27,989 nt of DNA. Source: TMED69 sp036130055. Lineage in GTDB: Bacteria > Pseudomonadota > Gammaproteobacteria > Ga0077536. How positions within the stretch are numbered: the stretch's first letter is position 1; every line of letters starts with the position of its first letter. The position numbers and the translations under genes were made by a program. The stretch is taken from assembly GCA_036130055.1 (NCBI GenBank), contig JAYYOR010000010.1, positions 1 to 27,989 on the forward strand. The letters run 5' to 3'. Under the pieces are notes generated by a model, which did no database searches, was not told the origin of the DNA, and saw only the letters and a list, made by a program, of their open reading frames with translations. Positions 18,126 to 25,874 of the stretch are shown here, piece after piece.

Positions 18126-18153
18126 TACGAATCGTAATCCATTAGTCACTAAT
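18126..18153. promoter_or_regulatory. Two tandem short palindromes
   Basis: TACGA-A-TCGTA at 18126-18136 and ATTAGT-C-ACTAAT at 18141-18153 are both perfect odd-centred inverted repeats, four bases apart, in the gap between sodC and the next gene and about 30 bases before its start codon. The placement fits paired operator half-sites or a small leader structure. The T-run needed for a terminator is absent. Confidence 0.3.
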
Positions 18154-18182
18154 ATTATGGGTAATAAAGTAGAGGTTTGGTC

Positions 18183-18521
18183 GTGAAGCAAAATATTAAA
18201 TCATTGTTATTTCTAGTTTTAGTTGGCTTATTTGCTTCATCATTTATAGAAAAGAAAAATGGTGATAGACATTTAAAAGATATCAACTGTATCGCTATAT
18301 TGGAATTAGCGGCTGACGTAGCATATGGCAAACAGGATCTTGATAGTTTTAAAGAATTCAATAAAATCAAATCAGATATTTTCCAATCTTACCCCGAGGG
18401 TTATCTTCTCTCGAATCAGATTATTCGCAGTAAAGTTAAGCACAAGGCGAGATTGAAAAATGGACACAAGGATTATCTGGATGGCAAATTATTCGAATGT
18501 GGCTTTACAGGAAAGGTCTAA
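18183..18521 (+). CDS. Small exported or membrane-anchored protein
   Basis: About 112 residues. The GTG at 18183 is chosen because AGAGG at 18171-18175 lies seven bases upstream; an in-frame TTG at 18177 is too close to that site. The N-terminus KQNIKSLLFLVLVGLFASSF is a signal peptide or single membrane anchor. The mature part has two cysteines (INC near residue 36, FEC near residue 106) that could form a disulfide in the periplasm, and is rich in Lys and Asp. I do not recognise a family. It follows the periplasmic SodC at 72 bases, separated by two short palindromes. Confidence 0.62.
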   Translation: MKQNIKSLLFLVLVGLFASSFIEKKNGDRHLKDINCIAILELAADVAYGKQDLDSFKEFNKIKSDIFQSYPEGYLLSNQIIRSKVKHKARLKNGHKDYLDGKLFECGFTGKV

Positions 18522-18611
18522 CTAAATAATTTCTAAAAAACTTTTTTTTTACAAGCAAAGAATCGCTTTTACTTAAATCTTAACGTTCAATTAGAATTAA
18601 CCAGGTATAAA

Positions 18612-18630
18612 GCTTGCGCAAAAAGCAAAC
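18612..18630 (-). terminator. Possible terminator of the small minus-strand gene
   Basis: Read on the minus strand, GTTTGC and GCAAGC form a 6-bp stem (one G-U wobble) around a 7-base loop, followed by TTTATA, directly after the stop codon of the 79-residue gene. The stem is short and the T-run imperfect. Confidence 0.35.
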
Positions 18631-18631
18631 T

Positions 18632-18871
18632 TCAGAATGGAAGAATCCCTCGAATAGCTGGGAGGAATTGAAAGATTTTTTGGAGTAATAAGACTGGATT
18701 AATACCCGTCCTTGAGACAAAGAATATGATGACAGCAATAACTAATAGTGTGAGCAAAATATTCGTTCTGTTTCTTTTATATTTTGATTCAATCTGATTT
18801 GAACTTATCAGCTTAGAAATAATTAAAAGTAAAATTATTGCGACAAATATTATTAAGATTATTTTGCCCAT
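18632..18871 (-). CDS. Small two-helix membrane protein
   Basis: A 79-residue protein with an N-terminal hydrophobic helix (residues 4-22), a charged linker (QIESKYKRNR) and a second hydrophobic stretch (about 38-54), ending in PVLLLQKIFQFLPAIRGILPF. This layout resembles the membrane-anchor segment that precedes the DnaJ domain in some proteobacterial DnaJ-like membrane proteins, but no J-domain follows before the stop. It may be a stand-alone small membrane protein or a remnant. It is convergent with the small exported-protein gene and divergent from the BtuF-like gene. The family call is tentative; the membrane topology is clear. Confidence 0.55.
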   Translation of the reverse strand: MGKIILIIFVAIILLLIISKLISSNQIESKYKRNRTNILLTLLVIAVIIFFVSRTGINPVLLLQKIFQFLPAIRGILPF

Positions 18872-18980
18872 AGATGTAATGTAGTATTTGAAGAAATATT
18901 TTAATAGTATACATTATTGAACTTGTAAAAATAAAACAGTGGTTCTAAAAATTTATTTTAGACTAAATTTTGTGTAGCTT

Positions 18981-19871
18981 ATGAAAATTGTAAGTTTAAC
19001 CCCAAGCGGGACAGAACTCCTTGCAAGCCTAGATTTGCTTGAGAATTTGGTAGCATGCAGTCATGAGTGTAACTTTCCATTAGAAGTGGAGGAAAAACTA
19101 AAGATTACGTTTTCGAAGATGAAACCCGGATTAGCATTAAATCAGATTGATAGCTTTGTAAAAAGCTCTAAAGAAGCTGGCATAAATCTTTATGAAATCG
19201 ACCAAAATATTTTGGCGCAAGTTAAACCAGATTATATCCTTACGCAAGGATTATGCGAAGTATGTGCTGTAAGTGAAATTGACGTTAAAAATACGTTAAA
19301 AATATTAACAAAAGATTTTCGCGTGGATCCCAAAATCATATCATTGTCTGGAGGTTCTATACTGCAAGTGATGGATGATATACGACGATTGGGTCACGAA
19401 TTTGGTAAAATGGAAAAAGCCGAGAAAATATTGGCAGAAGCAAAAAAAACTATGCGGGAGATGTTGGATAAGCCCCGAATTGAGAAGTCTGTATTGTTGT
19501 TAGAATGGGTCGATCCTTTCTTTAGTCCTGGCCACTGGATTCCTGAACAAATCAGACTGGCAGGCTTTAGGAGCGCCCTTGGAAAGTCTGGTCAGAAATC
19601 CAAAGAGATTTCAGCTACTATAATAAGAGATATTAATCCGGATTATATTGTAGTCGTTTGTTGTGGATTTGGTCTTAAAGAAAACAGAGCAATTGCTGAA
19701 CAACTTTATCAAAATGCTGATATTAATAACCTAAAAGCGTTTTCTAAAAAGAATATTTACGCATTTGATTCTGATTTTTATTTTAGTAGGCCAACATTGA
19801 GATTAATAGAGGGAGCCAGACAGCTCAGAGAGGCTCTTTTAAATCAGTCGCCGATACACCGTTGCGTGTAG
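18981..19871 (+). CDS. BtuF-like periplasmic-binding-fold protein without signal peptide
   Basis: A 296-residue protein of the helical-backbone binding-protein fold used by cobalamin and siderophore binders (PF01497 type). It begins at once with MKIVSLTPSGTELLASL, the first strand of the fold, so no export signal exists. It has the SHECNFP motif (28-34) and TQGLCEVCAVS (about 89-99), typical of the soluble cobalamin-binding-protein-like subgroup. The central helix and LLEWVDPFFSPGHWIPEQI segment are present. No permease or ATPase gene is adjacent. Members of this subgroup are often annotated as cobalamin-binding; ligand and role are unproven, and the Cys/His-rich motifs could equally bind metal or corrinoid. 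A 109-base gap precedes it without a clear Shine-Dalgarno sequence. Confidence 0.85.
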   Translation: MKIVSLTPSGTELLASLDLLENLVACSHECNFPLEVEEKLKITFSKMKPGLALNQIDSFVKSSKEAGINLYEIDQNILAQVKPDYILTQGLCEVCAVSEIDVKNTLKILTKDFRVDPKIISLSGGSILQVMDDIRRLGHEFGKMEKAEKILAEAKKTMREMLDKPRIEKSVLLLEWVDPFFSPGHWIPEQIRLAGFRSALGKSGQKSKEISATIIRDINPDYIVVVCCGFGLKENRAIAEQLYQNADINNLKAFSKKNIYAFDSDFYFSRPTLRLIEGARQLREALLNQSPIHRCV

Positions 19872-19992
19872 CCATTTAAGAGGTGGTTCATTTGTTCAAG
19901 TAAATCCCTATTCTTGCTTTAAGTGATGATAGCGGTTACTATGAATTTCTTCTTATTTTCCCATTCTAACTCTTTAGACGTGGATTTTGAAC

Positions 19993-20886
19993 ATGTGTGG
20001 CATTGCTGGTATTTTCTTAATAGATGAAGAACTTGGTCCATCTTTGGGTGAACTTTTGACAATAATGTTGGAACCTCTAAGCGACAGGGGACCTGATAGT
20101 GCAGGGATCGCCATTTACAGTGAGGGCGTAGCAGGGACGATAAAAATCACTGTCCAATCAGATAATCCTGACCTTGATTTTTCTAAACTTGCTGAAAATA
20201 TAAAAATCAATACCGGGAAAAATGTCATAGTAAATCTAGTTGATAGCCATGCCGTTATAATAGTCGATGAGCGTGATGAATCGATTGTAAGTAGTTATCT
20301 GACAAAGCATACTAAAATTAGACTAATGAGCTTAGGGACAAAAATCGAAATCTACAAGGAAGTTGGCTTGCCAAAACAAGTGCTACAGCGGTTTAAAATT
20401 TCGAATATGAGGGGAACTCATGGGATTGGACATACTAGAATGGCGACCGAGTCTAAGGTTACAACCTTAGGAGCCCATCCATTTTCTACAGGGCTCGATC
20501 AGTGTTTGGTTCATAATGGTTCTCTATCGAATCACAACCATCTGCGCCGGCAAATAGAGCGATCGGGATTTGTATTTGAAACTGAAAATGACAGTGAAGT
20601 TGCTGCAGCTTATCTCACTCAGATGATGAAAAAGGGTCACAATCTGGAGGCTGCTCTTGAAAAAAGTGTAAAGGCGCTTGATGGTTTTTATACTTTTGTT
20701 GTTGGAACGGAAAATGGGTTTGGTGTCCTAAGAGATCCAATTGCGTGCAAGCCCGCAGTTATGGCCCAAACGAATCAATTTGTTGCCTTCGGCTCTGAGT
20801 TCCGAGCCCTCGCTCAGTTGCCTGGTATAGAAAATGCTCGGGTTTGGGAACCTGAACCCGGTATACCTTATTTTTGGGGTAGTTGA
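19993..20886 (+). CDS. glxB: Glutamate synthase-like class II amidotransferase subunit (GlxB/MgsA)
   Basis: A 297-residue class II (Ntn-type) glutamine amidotransferase domain. The start is set to ATG 19993 so that MCGIAGIF puts the catalytic Cys at position 2; the in-frame TTG at 19987 would bury it. Other hallmarks are DRGPDSAGIA (31-40), GIGHTRMATES (144-154), VHNGSLSNH (173-181) and the later DSEVAA. In classical glutamate synthase this is the N-terminal part of a single large subunit; here, as in GlxB or MgsA of N-methylglutamate synthase, it is a separate protein. It hydrolyses glutamine or gamma-glutamylmethylamide and channels the amine to the synthase subunit. glxC starts at the base after its stop. 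Confidence 0.92.
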   Translation: MCGIAGIFLIDEELGPSLGELLTIMLEPLSDRGPDSAGIAIYSEGVAGTIKITVQSDNPDLDFSKLAENIKINTGKNVIVNLVDSHAVIIVDERDESIVSSYLTKHTKIRLMSLGTKIEIYKEVGLPKQVLQRFKISNMRGTHGIGHTRMATESKVTTLGAHPFSTGLDQCLVHNGSLSNHNHLRRQIERSGFVFETENDSEVAAAYLTQMMKKGHNLEAALEKSVKALDGFYTFVVGTENGFGVLRDPIACKPAVMAQTNQFVAFGSEFRALAQLPGIENARVWEPEPGIPYFWGS

Positions 20887-21570
20887 ATGCCTGAATTTGA
20901 TTTATCGAAAATATCAATAAGGGAATTAAATTCCTATTTGCAAAATCAGGCTTCAGAATCGGAGAGTCCGAAGTTTAAAGTTCGTAATCCGTTCGGAGCC
21001 CATGCCGTAGCCGTTGGCTTGTTTAGTGATATAAAAGTTGAAATAGAAGGTTCTGTAGGGTACTACTGCGCGGGAATGAATACACTGGCTGAAGTAGTCA
21101 TAAAGGGTTCTGCCGGTCCAGGAATAGCTGAAAATATGATGTCAGGACGGGTAATAGTGCATGGAAATGCGAGTCAATATGCGGGAGCAACGGGACATGG
21201 TGGTTTATTAGTAATAAGGGGCAATGCTTCGTCTAGATGCGGGATTTCAATGAAAGGGATTAATATAGTAGTTGGTGGAGATATAGGACATTCATCGGCA
21301 TTTATGGCTCAGGCAGGTAACCTGGTAGTTCTCGGTAATGCTGGAAATGGTTTGGGTGATTCTATTTATGAGGCAAATATATTTGTCGCCGGTAGTGTGG
21401 GTGACTTAGGAGCTGATTGCATAGAAAAAGAAATGCGGCAGGAGCATTTAAACTTATTAGAGAAACTATTGAATGATGCTGAAATAACTGATGAACCGCG
21501 ACGATTTAAACGTTATGGTTCTGCGAGAAAATTATATCATTTCGATATAAAAAATGTTGACCTATACTGA
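20887..21570 (+). CDS. glxC: Glutamate synthase GXGXG-domain subunit (GlxC/MgsB)
   Basis: A 227-residue stand-alone version of the C-terminal GXGXG beta-helix domain of glutamate synthase. Repeated turns of the G-x-x-x-G type run from about residue 47 to 175 (KGSAGPGIAENMMSGRVIVHG and GDIGHSSAFMAQAGNLVVLG are typical). In the known enzymes this domain is structural, holding the amidotransferase and FMN domains together. It begins on the base after glxB's TGA, and glxD follows after 10 bases, so the three are one transcriptional unit. Known as GlxC, or MgsB in the N-methylglutamate pathway; the ending RFKRYGSARKLYHF is typical of that family. No catalytic residues are expected. Confidence 0.9.
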   Translation: MPEFDLSKISIRELNSYLQNQASESESPKFKVRNPFGAHAVAVGLFSDIKVEIEGSVGYYCAGMNTLAEVVIKGSAGPGIAENMMSGRVIVHGNASQYAGATGHGGLLVIRGNASSRCGISMKGINIVVGGDIGHSSAFMAQAGNLVVLGNAGNGLGDSIYEANIFVAGSVGDLGADCIEKEMRQEHLNLLEKLLNDAEITDEPRRFKRYGSARKLYHFDIKNVDLY

Positions 21571-21580
21571 GAGTTAGAGC

Positions 21581-22915
21581 ATGAAAAAGAATAAGAGACA
21601 AACTCCGCCCCAGAAATCATCTTACTTTAACGATGATGTAAATGCTGAGATTAGGCGGGCAGCAACAACTGGCATATATAGTATCAGAGGAGGGGGGACA
21701 AAAAGAGCCTTGCCGCATTTCGATGACCTTGTATTTCCTGGTGCTTCCATGTCACGGTATCCTTTAGAGGGATATAGAGAAAGATGTGATACCGGGGTTG
21801 TGCTTGGAGCTAGATTTGCAAAAAGACCAATTGAGTTAGATATACCAATAACGATTGCCGGCATGAGTTTTGGGGCACTATCTGGGCCTGCTAAAGAAGC
21901 GCTTGGAAGAGGCGCGACCATCGCGGGTACTTGCACCACAACGGGAGATGGGGGGATGACAGATGAGGAGAGAAATCATTCCAAACAATTAGTTTATCAA
22001 TATTTACCATCAAGATACGGTATGAACCCAACCGACTTAAGAAGATCCGATGCTATAGAAGTAGTAGTTGGCCAAGGAGCAAAACCAGGAGGCGGGGGTA
22101 TGCTTTTGGGACAAAAAATTAGCGACCGGGTGGCTGGGATGCGGTGTCTTCCAGAAGGGATAGACCAAAGGTCTCCGTGTAGGCATCCAGATTGGACTGG
22201 CCCGGATGACTTAGAAATAAAGATATTAGAACTGAGAGAAATTACTAACTGGGAAAAACCTATCTTCATTAAAGTCGGTGGCGCGCGTCCTTATTTTGAT
22301 ACCTCTTTGGCTATAAAAGCGGGCGCAGATGTTGTGGTATTAGACGGCATGCAAGGTGGGACAGCGGCTAGCCAAGATGTTTTTATAGATCATGTCGGTC
22401 TTCCTACTTTGGCCTGTATTCGTCCCGCGGTTGAAGCTTTGAATGATTTAGGCATGTACAAAAAAGTCCAATTAATCATATCGGGCGGCATTAGATCGGG
22501 TGCTGATGTGGCCAAGGCCTTGGCACTTGGGGCAGATGCGGTTTCAATTGGTTCTGCTGCTTTAATTGCCATTGGAGATAATGATCCAAAATGGGAGGCT
22601 GAATATAATGAGCTTGGAAGCACCGCCGGTGCATTCGATGATTGGCATCTCGGAAACGATCCTGCTGGTATTACGACTCAAGACCCAGAACTTATGAAAA
22701 GGGTTGATCCTATAAGAGCTGGCGAACGGCTTGCAAACTATTTAAAAGTTATGACTTTAGAGGCTCAAACTATAGCTAGGGCCTCGGGTAAAAGTCATTT
22801 AAAAAATTTAGAACCAGAGGATCTTTGCGCACTAACAGTTGAAGCTGCGGCGATGGCTAGAGTACCTCTTGCTGGCACACAATGGATTCCAGGTAATGAA
22901 AGTGATAAGACCTAA
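21581..22915 (+). CDS. glxD: FMN-binding glutamate synthase subunit (GlxD/MgsC)
   Basis: A 444-residue FMN-binding synthase domain. TIM-barrel phosphate and flavin elements are visible: AGMSFGALSGPAKEAL (93-108), VVLDGMQGGTAAS (252-264) and ISGGIRSGADVAKALALG (310-327). The C-terminal MARVPLAGT is typical. The cysteine triplet that binds [3Fe-4S] in classical GltB (CxxxxxCxxxxC near GVATQD) is missing: the equivalent place reads STAGAFDDWHLGNDPAGITTQ (347-367) with no cysteine. This is the GlxD/MgsC branch rather than GltB, and it raises the question of the electron donor. It should catalyse reductive transfer of ammonia or methylamine to 2-oxoglutarate, giving glutamate or N-methylglutamate. 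It is followed after about 60 bases by the amidase gene. Confidence 0.92.
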   Translation: MKKNKRQTPPQKSSYFNDDVNAEIRRAATTGIYSIRGGGTKRALPHFDDLVFPGASMSRYPLEGYRERCDTGVVLGARFAKRPIELDIPITIAGMSFGALSGPAKEALGRGATIAGTCTTTGDGGMTDEERNHSKQLVYQYLPSRYGMNPTDLRRSDAIEVVVGQGAKPGGGGMLLGQKISDRVAGMRCLPEGIDQRSPCRHPDWTGPDDLEIKILELREITNWEKPIFIKVGGARPYFDTSLAIKAGADVVVLDGMQGGTAASQDVFIDHVGLPTLACIRPAVEALNDLGMYKKVQLIISGGIRSGADVAKALALGADAVSIGSAALIAIGDNDPKWEAEYNELGSTAGAFDDWHLGNDPAGITTQDPELMKRVDPIRAGERLANYLKVMTLEAQTIARASGKSHLKNLEPEDLCALTVEAAAMARVPLAGTQWIPGNESDKT

Positions 22916-22976
22916 ATAATGGAGAAGATTTAAAAATTTTTAACTTAATTGATCAATACAGGCAAAGGCTTTTCTC

Positions 22977-24362
22977 TTGACGTCAGAAATATTTCGGTTA
23001 GATGCAAAACAGATAGCACAAATGATAAAAGAAGGAGAAGTATCTTGCGGAGAGGTAGTTGAGATTTTTTTTGAACGAATAGAAAAAATTAACCATAAAT
23101 CTAATGCACTTACCGCTATCTTTACTGAACCTGCAAGACGGTTAGCAAGTAAGTTAGATAAGAAAAAAAAAGATGAAAAAAGGGAAGTATTCCACGGAGT
23201 TCCATTTACAATAAAAGAAAATATTGATTTTTACGGCATTCCTACTACCAAAGGAATGCCAGCTTTTAAGGACTCCTTTCCAAGTCGAAGCGATCCAATA
23301 GTAACTAGATTAATTGCTGCAGGTGGAATTCCAATAGGAAAAACGAATATGCCGGAAATGGGAATGCGACTTGATACCGATAATCCCCTTTTTGGCCGCA
23401 CCTTAAACCCCTGGAATCAAGAGATTACTTCCGGAGGCTCAAGTGGAGGGGAAGCTGTTGCTTTGGCTACTGGTATGACACCATTTGGAATAGGAAATGA
23501 CATAGGCGGTTCACTTCGCAACCCAGCCTACTGTTGTGGCATAAGCGCACTAAAGCCATCTCAAGGACTTGTTCCTTGGTCGCCTTCAATTGACCCAATT
23601 GATTTAGGTATCCCGAATATAATGCTTACAAATGGTCCGATGGCAAGGACTATTTCTGACTTGAAAGTAGGATTGAAAATAATGCAGGGTCGAAGTATTT
23701 TTGACCCCGATTCCTTGGATATTTTATCTCAGGAATCGTTACCCAGAAAACCAAAAGCGGGTTTTGTTATGGAATTAAATGGTTTTAAAATTCCTGAGGT
23801 AACATTACGTCGTATTGAGGAATCCGCTTTGCAATTGGAAAAGAATGGCTGGCAGATTAGTGAGGTTAGCCCTCCAGAGATAAATTTAATTTTTGATGTG
23901 TGGATTTCTATTTTGAGACCTCTTCTAGACTCGTTGCCAATTGAACTTTTTTCAGATAAAACAGCAAGGTATCTTAGACGCGTAACGAAAGAACCCCCGC
24001 CTTATGATTTGGCAGGTGCGCTTTTAAAAAGACGTATGCTGCGACGCCTTTGGTCTGATTTCTTTAAAAATTATACTGTATTAATCGGGCCAACATGGTG
24101 TACCAGTCCTTGGCCTATTGATACCGATTTAGATCCGGTGAAAGGTGATTGGGTTCTTAAACAAAGCTCGATTTTTATCGCACCTGGTAATTGCTTGGGA
24201 ATTCCAGCTATCGCGATGCCTCACGAAAGTTACAAAGGCATTCCAACTGGCATTCAAATTTATGCTGATATGTTTAAAGACCATCATTGCCTTTATGCTG
24301 CGGAAATTATAGAAGGGAATCTAGGAAAAGAAACGCCCTTCGATCCAGATTTTTTAAAATGA
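22977..24362 (+). CDS. Amidase signature family hydrolase
   Basis: A 461-residue amidase. The Ser-cisSer-Lys triad is intact: Lys80 in TIKENIDF, Ser155 in SGGSSGGE and Ser179 in DIGGSLRNP. The DIGGSLRNP form is the fatty-acid-amide-hydrolase/general amidase type rather than GatA (which has TDTGGSIR and a partner GatB/C, absent here). TTG at 22977 is the likely start: AAAGG lies eight bases upstream and an in-frame stop lies at 22950. It removes ammonia or an amine from an amide; as the gene after glxBCD, it could supply amines or cleave gamma-glutamyl or aryl amides, but the substrate is not predictable. Its stop overlaps an ATG of the flavoprotein frame. Confidence 0.92.
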   Translation: MTSEIFRLDAKQIAQMIKEGEVSCGEVVEIFFERIEKINHKSNALTAIFTEPARRLASKLDKKKKDEKREVFHGVPFTIKENIDFYGIPTTKGMPAFKDSFPSRSDPIVTRLIAAGGIPIGKTNMPEMGMRLDTDNPLFGRTLNPWNQEITSGGSSGGEAVALATGMTPFGIGNDIGGSLRNPAYCCGISALKPSQGLVPWSPSIDPIDLGIPNIMLTNGPMARTISDLKVGLKIMQGRSIFDPDSLDILSQESLPRKPKAGFVMELNGFKIPEVTLRRIEESALQLEKNGWQISEVSPPEINLIFDVWISILRPLLDSLPIELFSDKTARYLRRVTKEPPPYDLAGALLKRRMLRRLWSDFFKNYTVLIGPTWCTSPWPIDTDLDPVKGDWVLKQSSIFIAPGNCLGIPAIAMPHESYKGIPTGIQIYADMFKDHHCLYAAEIIEGNLGKETPFDPDFLK

Positions 24363-24370
24363 GGGACAAA

Positions 24371-25579
24371 ATGAAAGTTTGTGTTATTGGTGGAGGTCAG
24401 GCTGGTTTTCAAGTATGCGAATCATTGGTCAGAAAAGATTTTCAAGGAAAATTATTTTTGGTAGATAAGGAAAATTTTTCACCCTATCAGCGCCCCCCGT
24501 TATCAAAAAGTTATTTGTTAGGAGAATTAGAGAAAGATAGAATTTTCTTTCGTCCGAAAGAATACTATCAAGATAATGGGATAGAATTGATTTGTGGACA
24601 ACGAGTAGAAGATGTTAATTTGGATGCCAAAGAGGCTTATCTTTCGAATAGGACAATTATCAATTTTGATAAGTTAGTAATAGCTACCGGCGCAGGGTTA
24701 CGAAAAATTGAAAACCGCAATCAAGATGTTGAAATTAATTATCTGGGAAGTTTGAAAGAGGGCACCTATTTAGCTGAAAAACTTTTGAAAGCAAAGAGAA
24801 TTATCATCATAGGTGGGGGTTTTATCGGACTAGAAATAGCTTCTGTTTGTATTAAACGTGGTCTTGAGGTTTGTGTTGTGGAAAAGGAGGATAGACTTAT
24901 GAAACGTGCTGTTCCAGGGGATATCTCAAAATTTTACAAAAAATATCATGAGGATAAAGGAGTAAAAATCGTTACTGATTCGTCTATAAAAAAAATCGAT
25001 AAATTACAAAATGGTTACGATTTAACTCTCAATAACGGACAAAGACTTCAAAGTGATTTACTATTGGCTGGCATCGGGGTGAGTCCGAATATTTCGTTGG
25101 CTGAAAAACTCGGATTGGTCTGTGATAATGGTATAAAGGTTGACGAAAGCGGATTCGCAAGCAATGAGAATATCTTTGCAGTAGGGGATTGCGCCAATTT
25201 TTATAATGTTTTATTACAGAGCTTTATAAGACCAGAATCTGTTCAACACAGCGTTGATACTGCAAAGGTAGTTGCGGAAAATATTTTGGGAAACCTTACG
25301 GCATATGATTCGGTCCCGTGGTTTTGGTCAGATCAATATGACCTAAAGCTGCAGATTGCTGCCACTAGCACTCGATTTGATATGACTAAAACAGTTCAAT
25401 ATACACCTAAATCTTTGTCTACCTTTTGTTTTAAAAATGGGATACACATTGCTACTTTTTCAATAAATAGACCTGCGGATATTTTTATAACAAAAAAAAT
25501 TTTGGCAAACGGCTCAAGGCTAACCATAAAAGATTTAGAAAATCCTGATTTTGATTTTAAACTTTTTGCGGCAAAATAA
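24371..25579 (+). CDS. FAD-dependent ferredoxin/rubredoxin reductase family protein
   Basis: A 402-residue pyridine-nucleotide-disulfide-oxidoreductase-fold flavoprotein of the BphA4/putidaredoxin-reductase type, which passes electrons from NAD(P)H to a ferredoxin. The FAD motif GGGQAG is at residues 7-12, the FAD loop QRPPLSK at 40-46, the NAD motif GGGFIG at 148-153 and the second FAD block IFAVGDCANF at 268-277. The start is ATG 24371, with GAGGGA at 24361-24366; an ATGA-overlapping ATG at 24359 would add MRDK. No redox-active CxxxxC is seen. No oxygenase or ferredoxin gene is in the window, so the partner is unknown; glxD is a possible electron acceptor. Confidence 0.92.
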   Translation: MKVCVIGGGQAGFQVCESLVRKDFQGKLFLVDKENFSPYQRPPLSKSYLLGELEKDRIFFRPKEYYQDNGIELICGQRVEDVNLDAKEAYLSNRTIINFDKLVIATGAGLRKIENRNQDVEINYLGSLKEGTYLAEKLLKAKRIIIIGGGFIGLEIASVCIKRGLEVCVVEKEDRLMKRAVPGDISKFYKKYHEDKGVKIVTDSSIKKIDKLQNGYDLTLNNGQRLQSDLLLAGIGVSPNISLAEKLGLVCDNGIKVDESGFASNENIFAVGDCANFYNVLLQSFIRPESVQHSVDTAKVVAENILGNLTAYDSVPWFWSDQYDLKLQIAATSTRFDMTKTVQYTPKSLSTFCFKNGIHIATFSINRPADIFITKKILANGSRLTIKDLENPDFDFKLFAAK

Positions 25580-25603
25580 AAAAATTTTGTACCTAGTTAA
25601 AAA

Positions 25604-25822
25604 ATGAACCAAAGAAACAAGAAATATTTGTGGGGTGCCATCCAGCAAACCGGGGATGAGTTGAAAGGAAGACTTCCTGAGGATCCAAGACATCCCAGTG
25701 GCCGAAATCCCTATGCACATGTGGCAAGTTGTTTACGAGAACATTTTAAATGTAGTTATAAAGATTTACCTGACGATTTGCTTGATGATGCTCTTCGGTT
25801 TCTTGAGAGTCTGAAATCTTAG
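25604..25822 (+). CDS. Hypothetical protein, 72 aa
   Basis: A small basic-to-acidic protein with a conserved-looking centre HPSGRNPYAHVASCLREHF and an acidic C-terminal helix (YKDLPDDLLDDALRFLESL). No signal peptide or membrane segment. The ATG at 25604 follows the flavoprotein stop by 24 bases without a strong Shine-Dalgarno sequence. The regular helical pattern and good reading frame suggest a real gene; I cannot name its family. Confidence 0.6.
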   Translation: MNQRNKKYLWGAIQQTGDELKGRLPEDPRHPSGRNPYAHVASCLREHFKCSYKDLPDDLLDDALRFLESLKS

Positions 25823-25874
25823 AAGTGTCTGATTCATTTATATTGTTAAATTTAATAAAAGGTATAGAAGTACT

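Noticed and set aside
22930..22943. 14-base palindrome TTAAAAATTTTTAA between glxD and the amidase gene.
   Set aside because: Pure A/T; such palindromes are expected by chance in A/T-rich DNA and it lacks terminator structure.
25572..25589. Hairpin CAAAAT/ATTTTG at the end of the flavoprotein gene as a terminator.
   Set aside because: All but one pair per stem is A-T, it overlaps the stop codon and has no following T-run.
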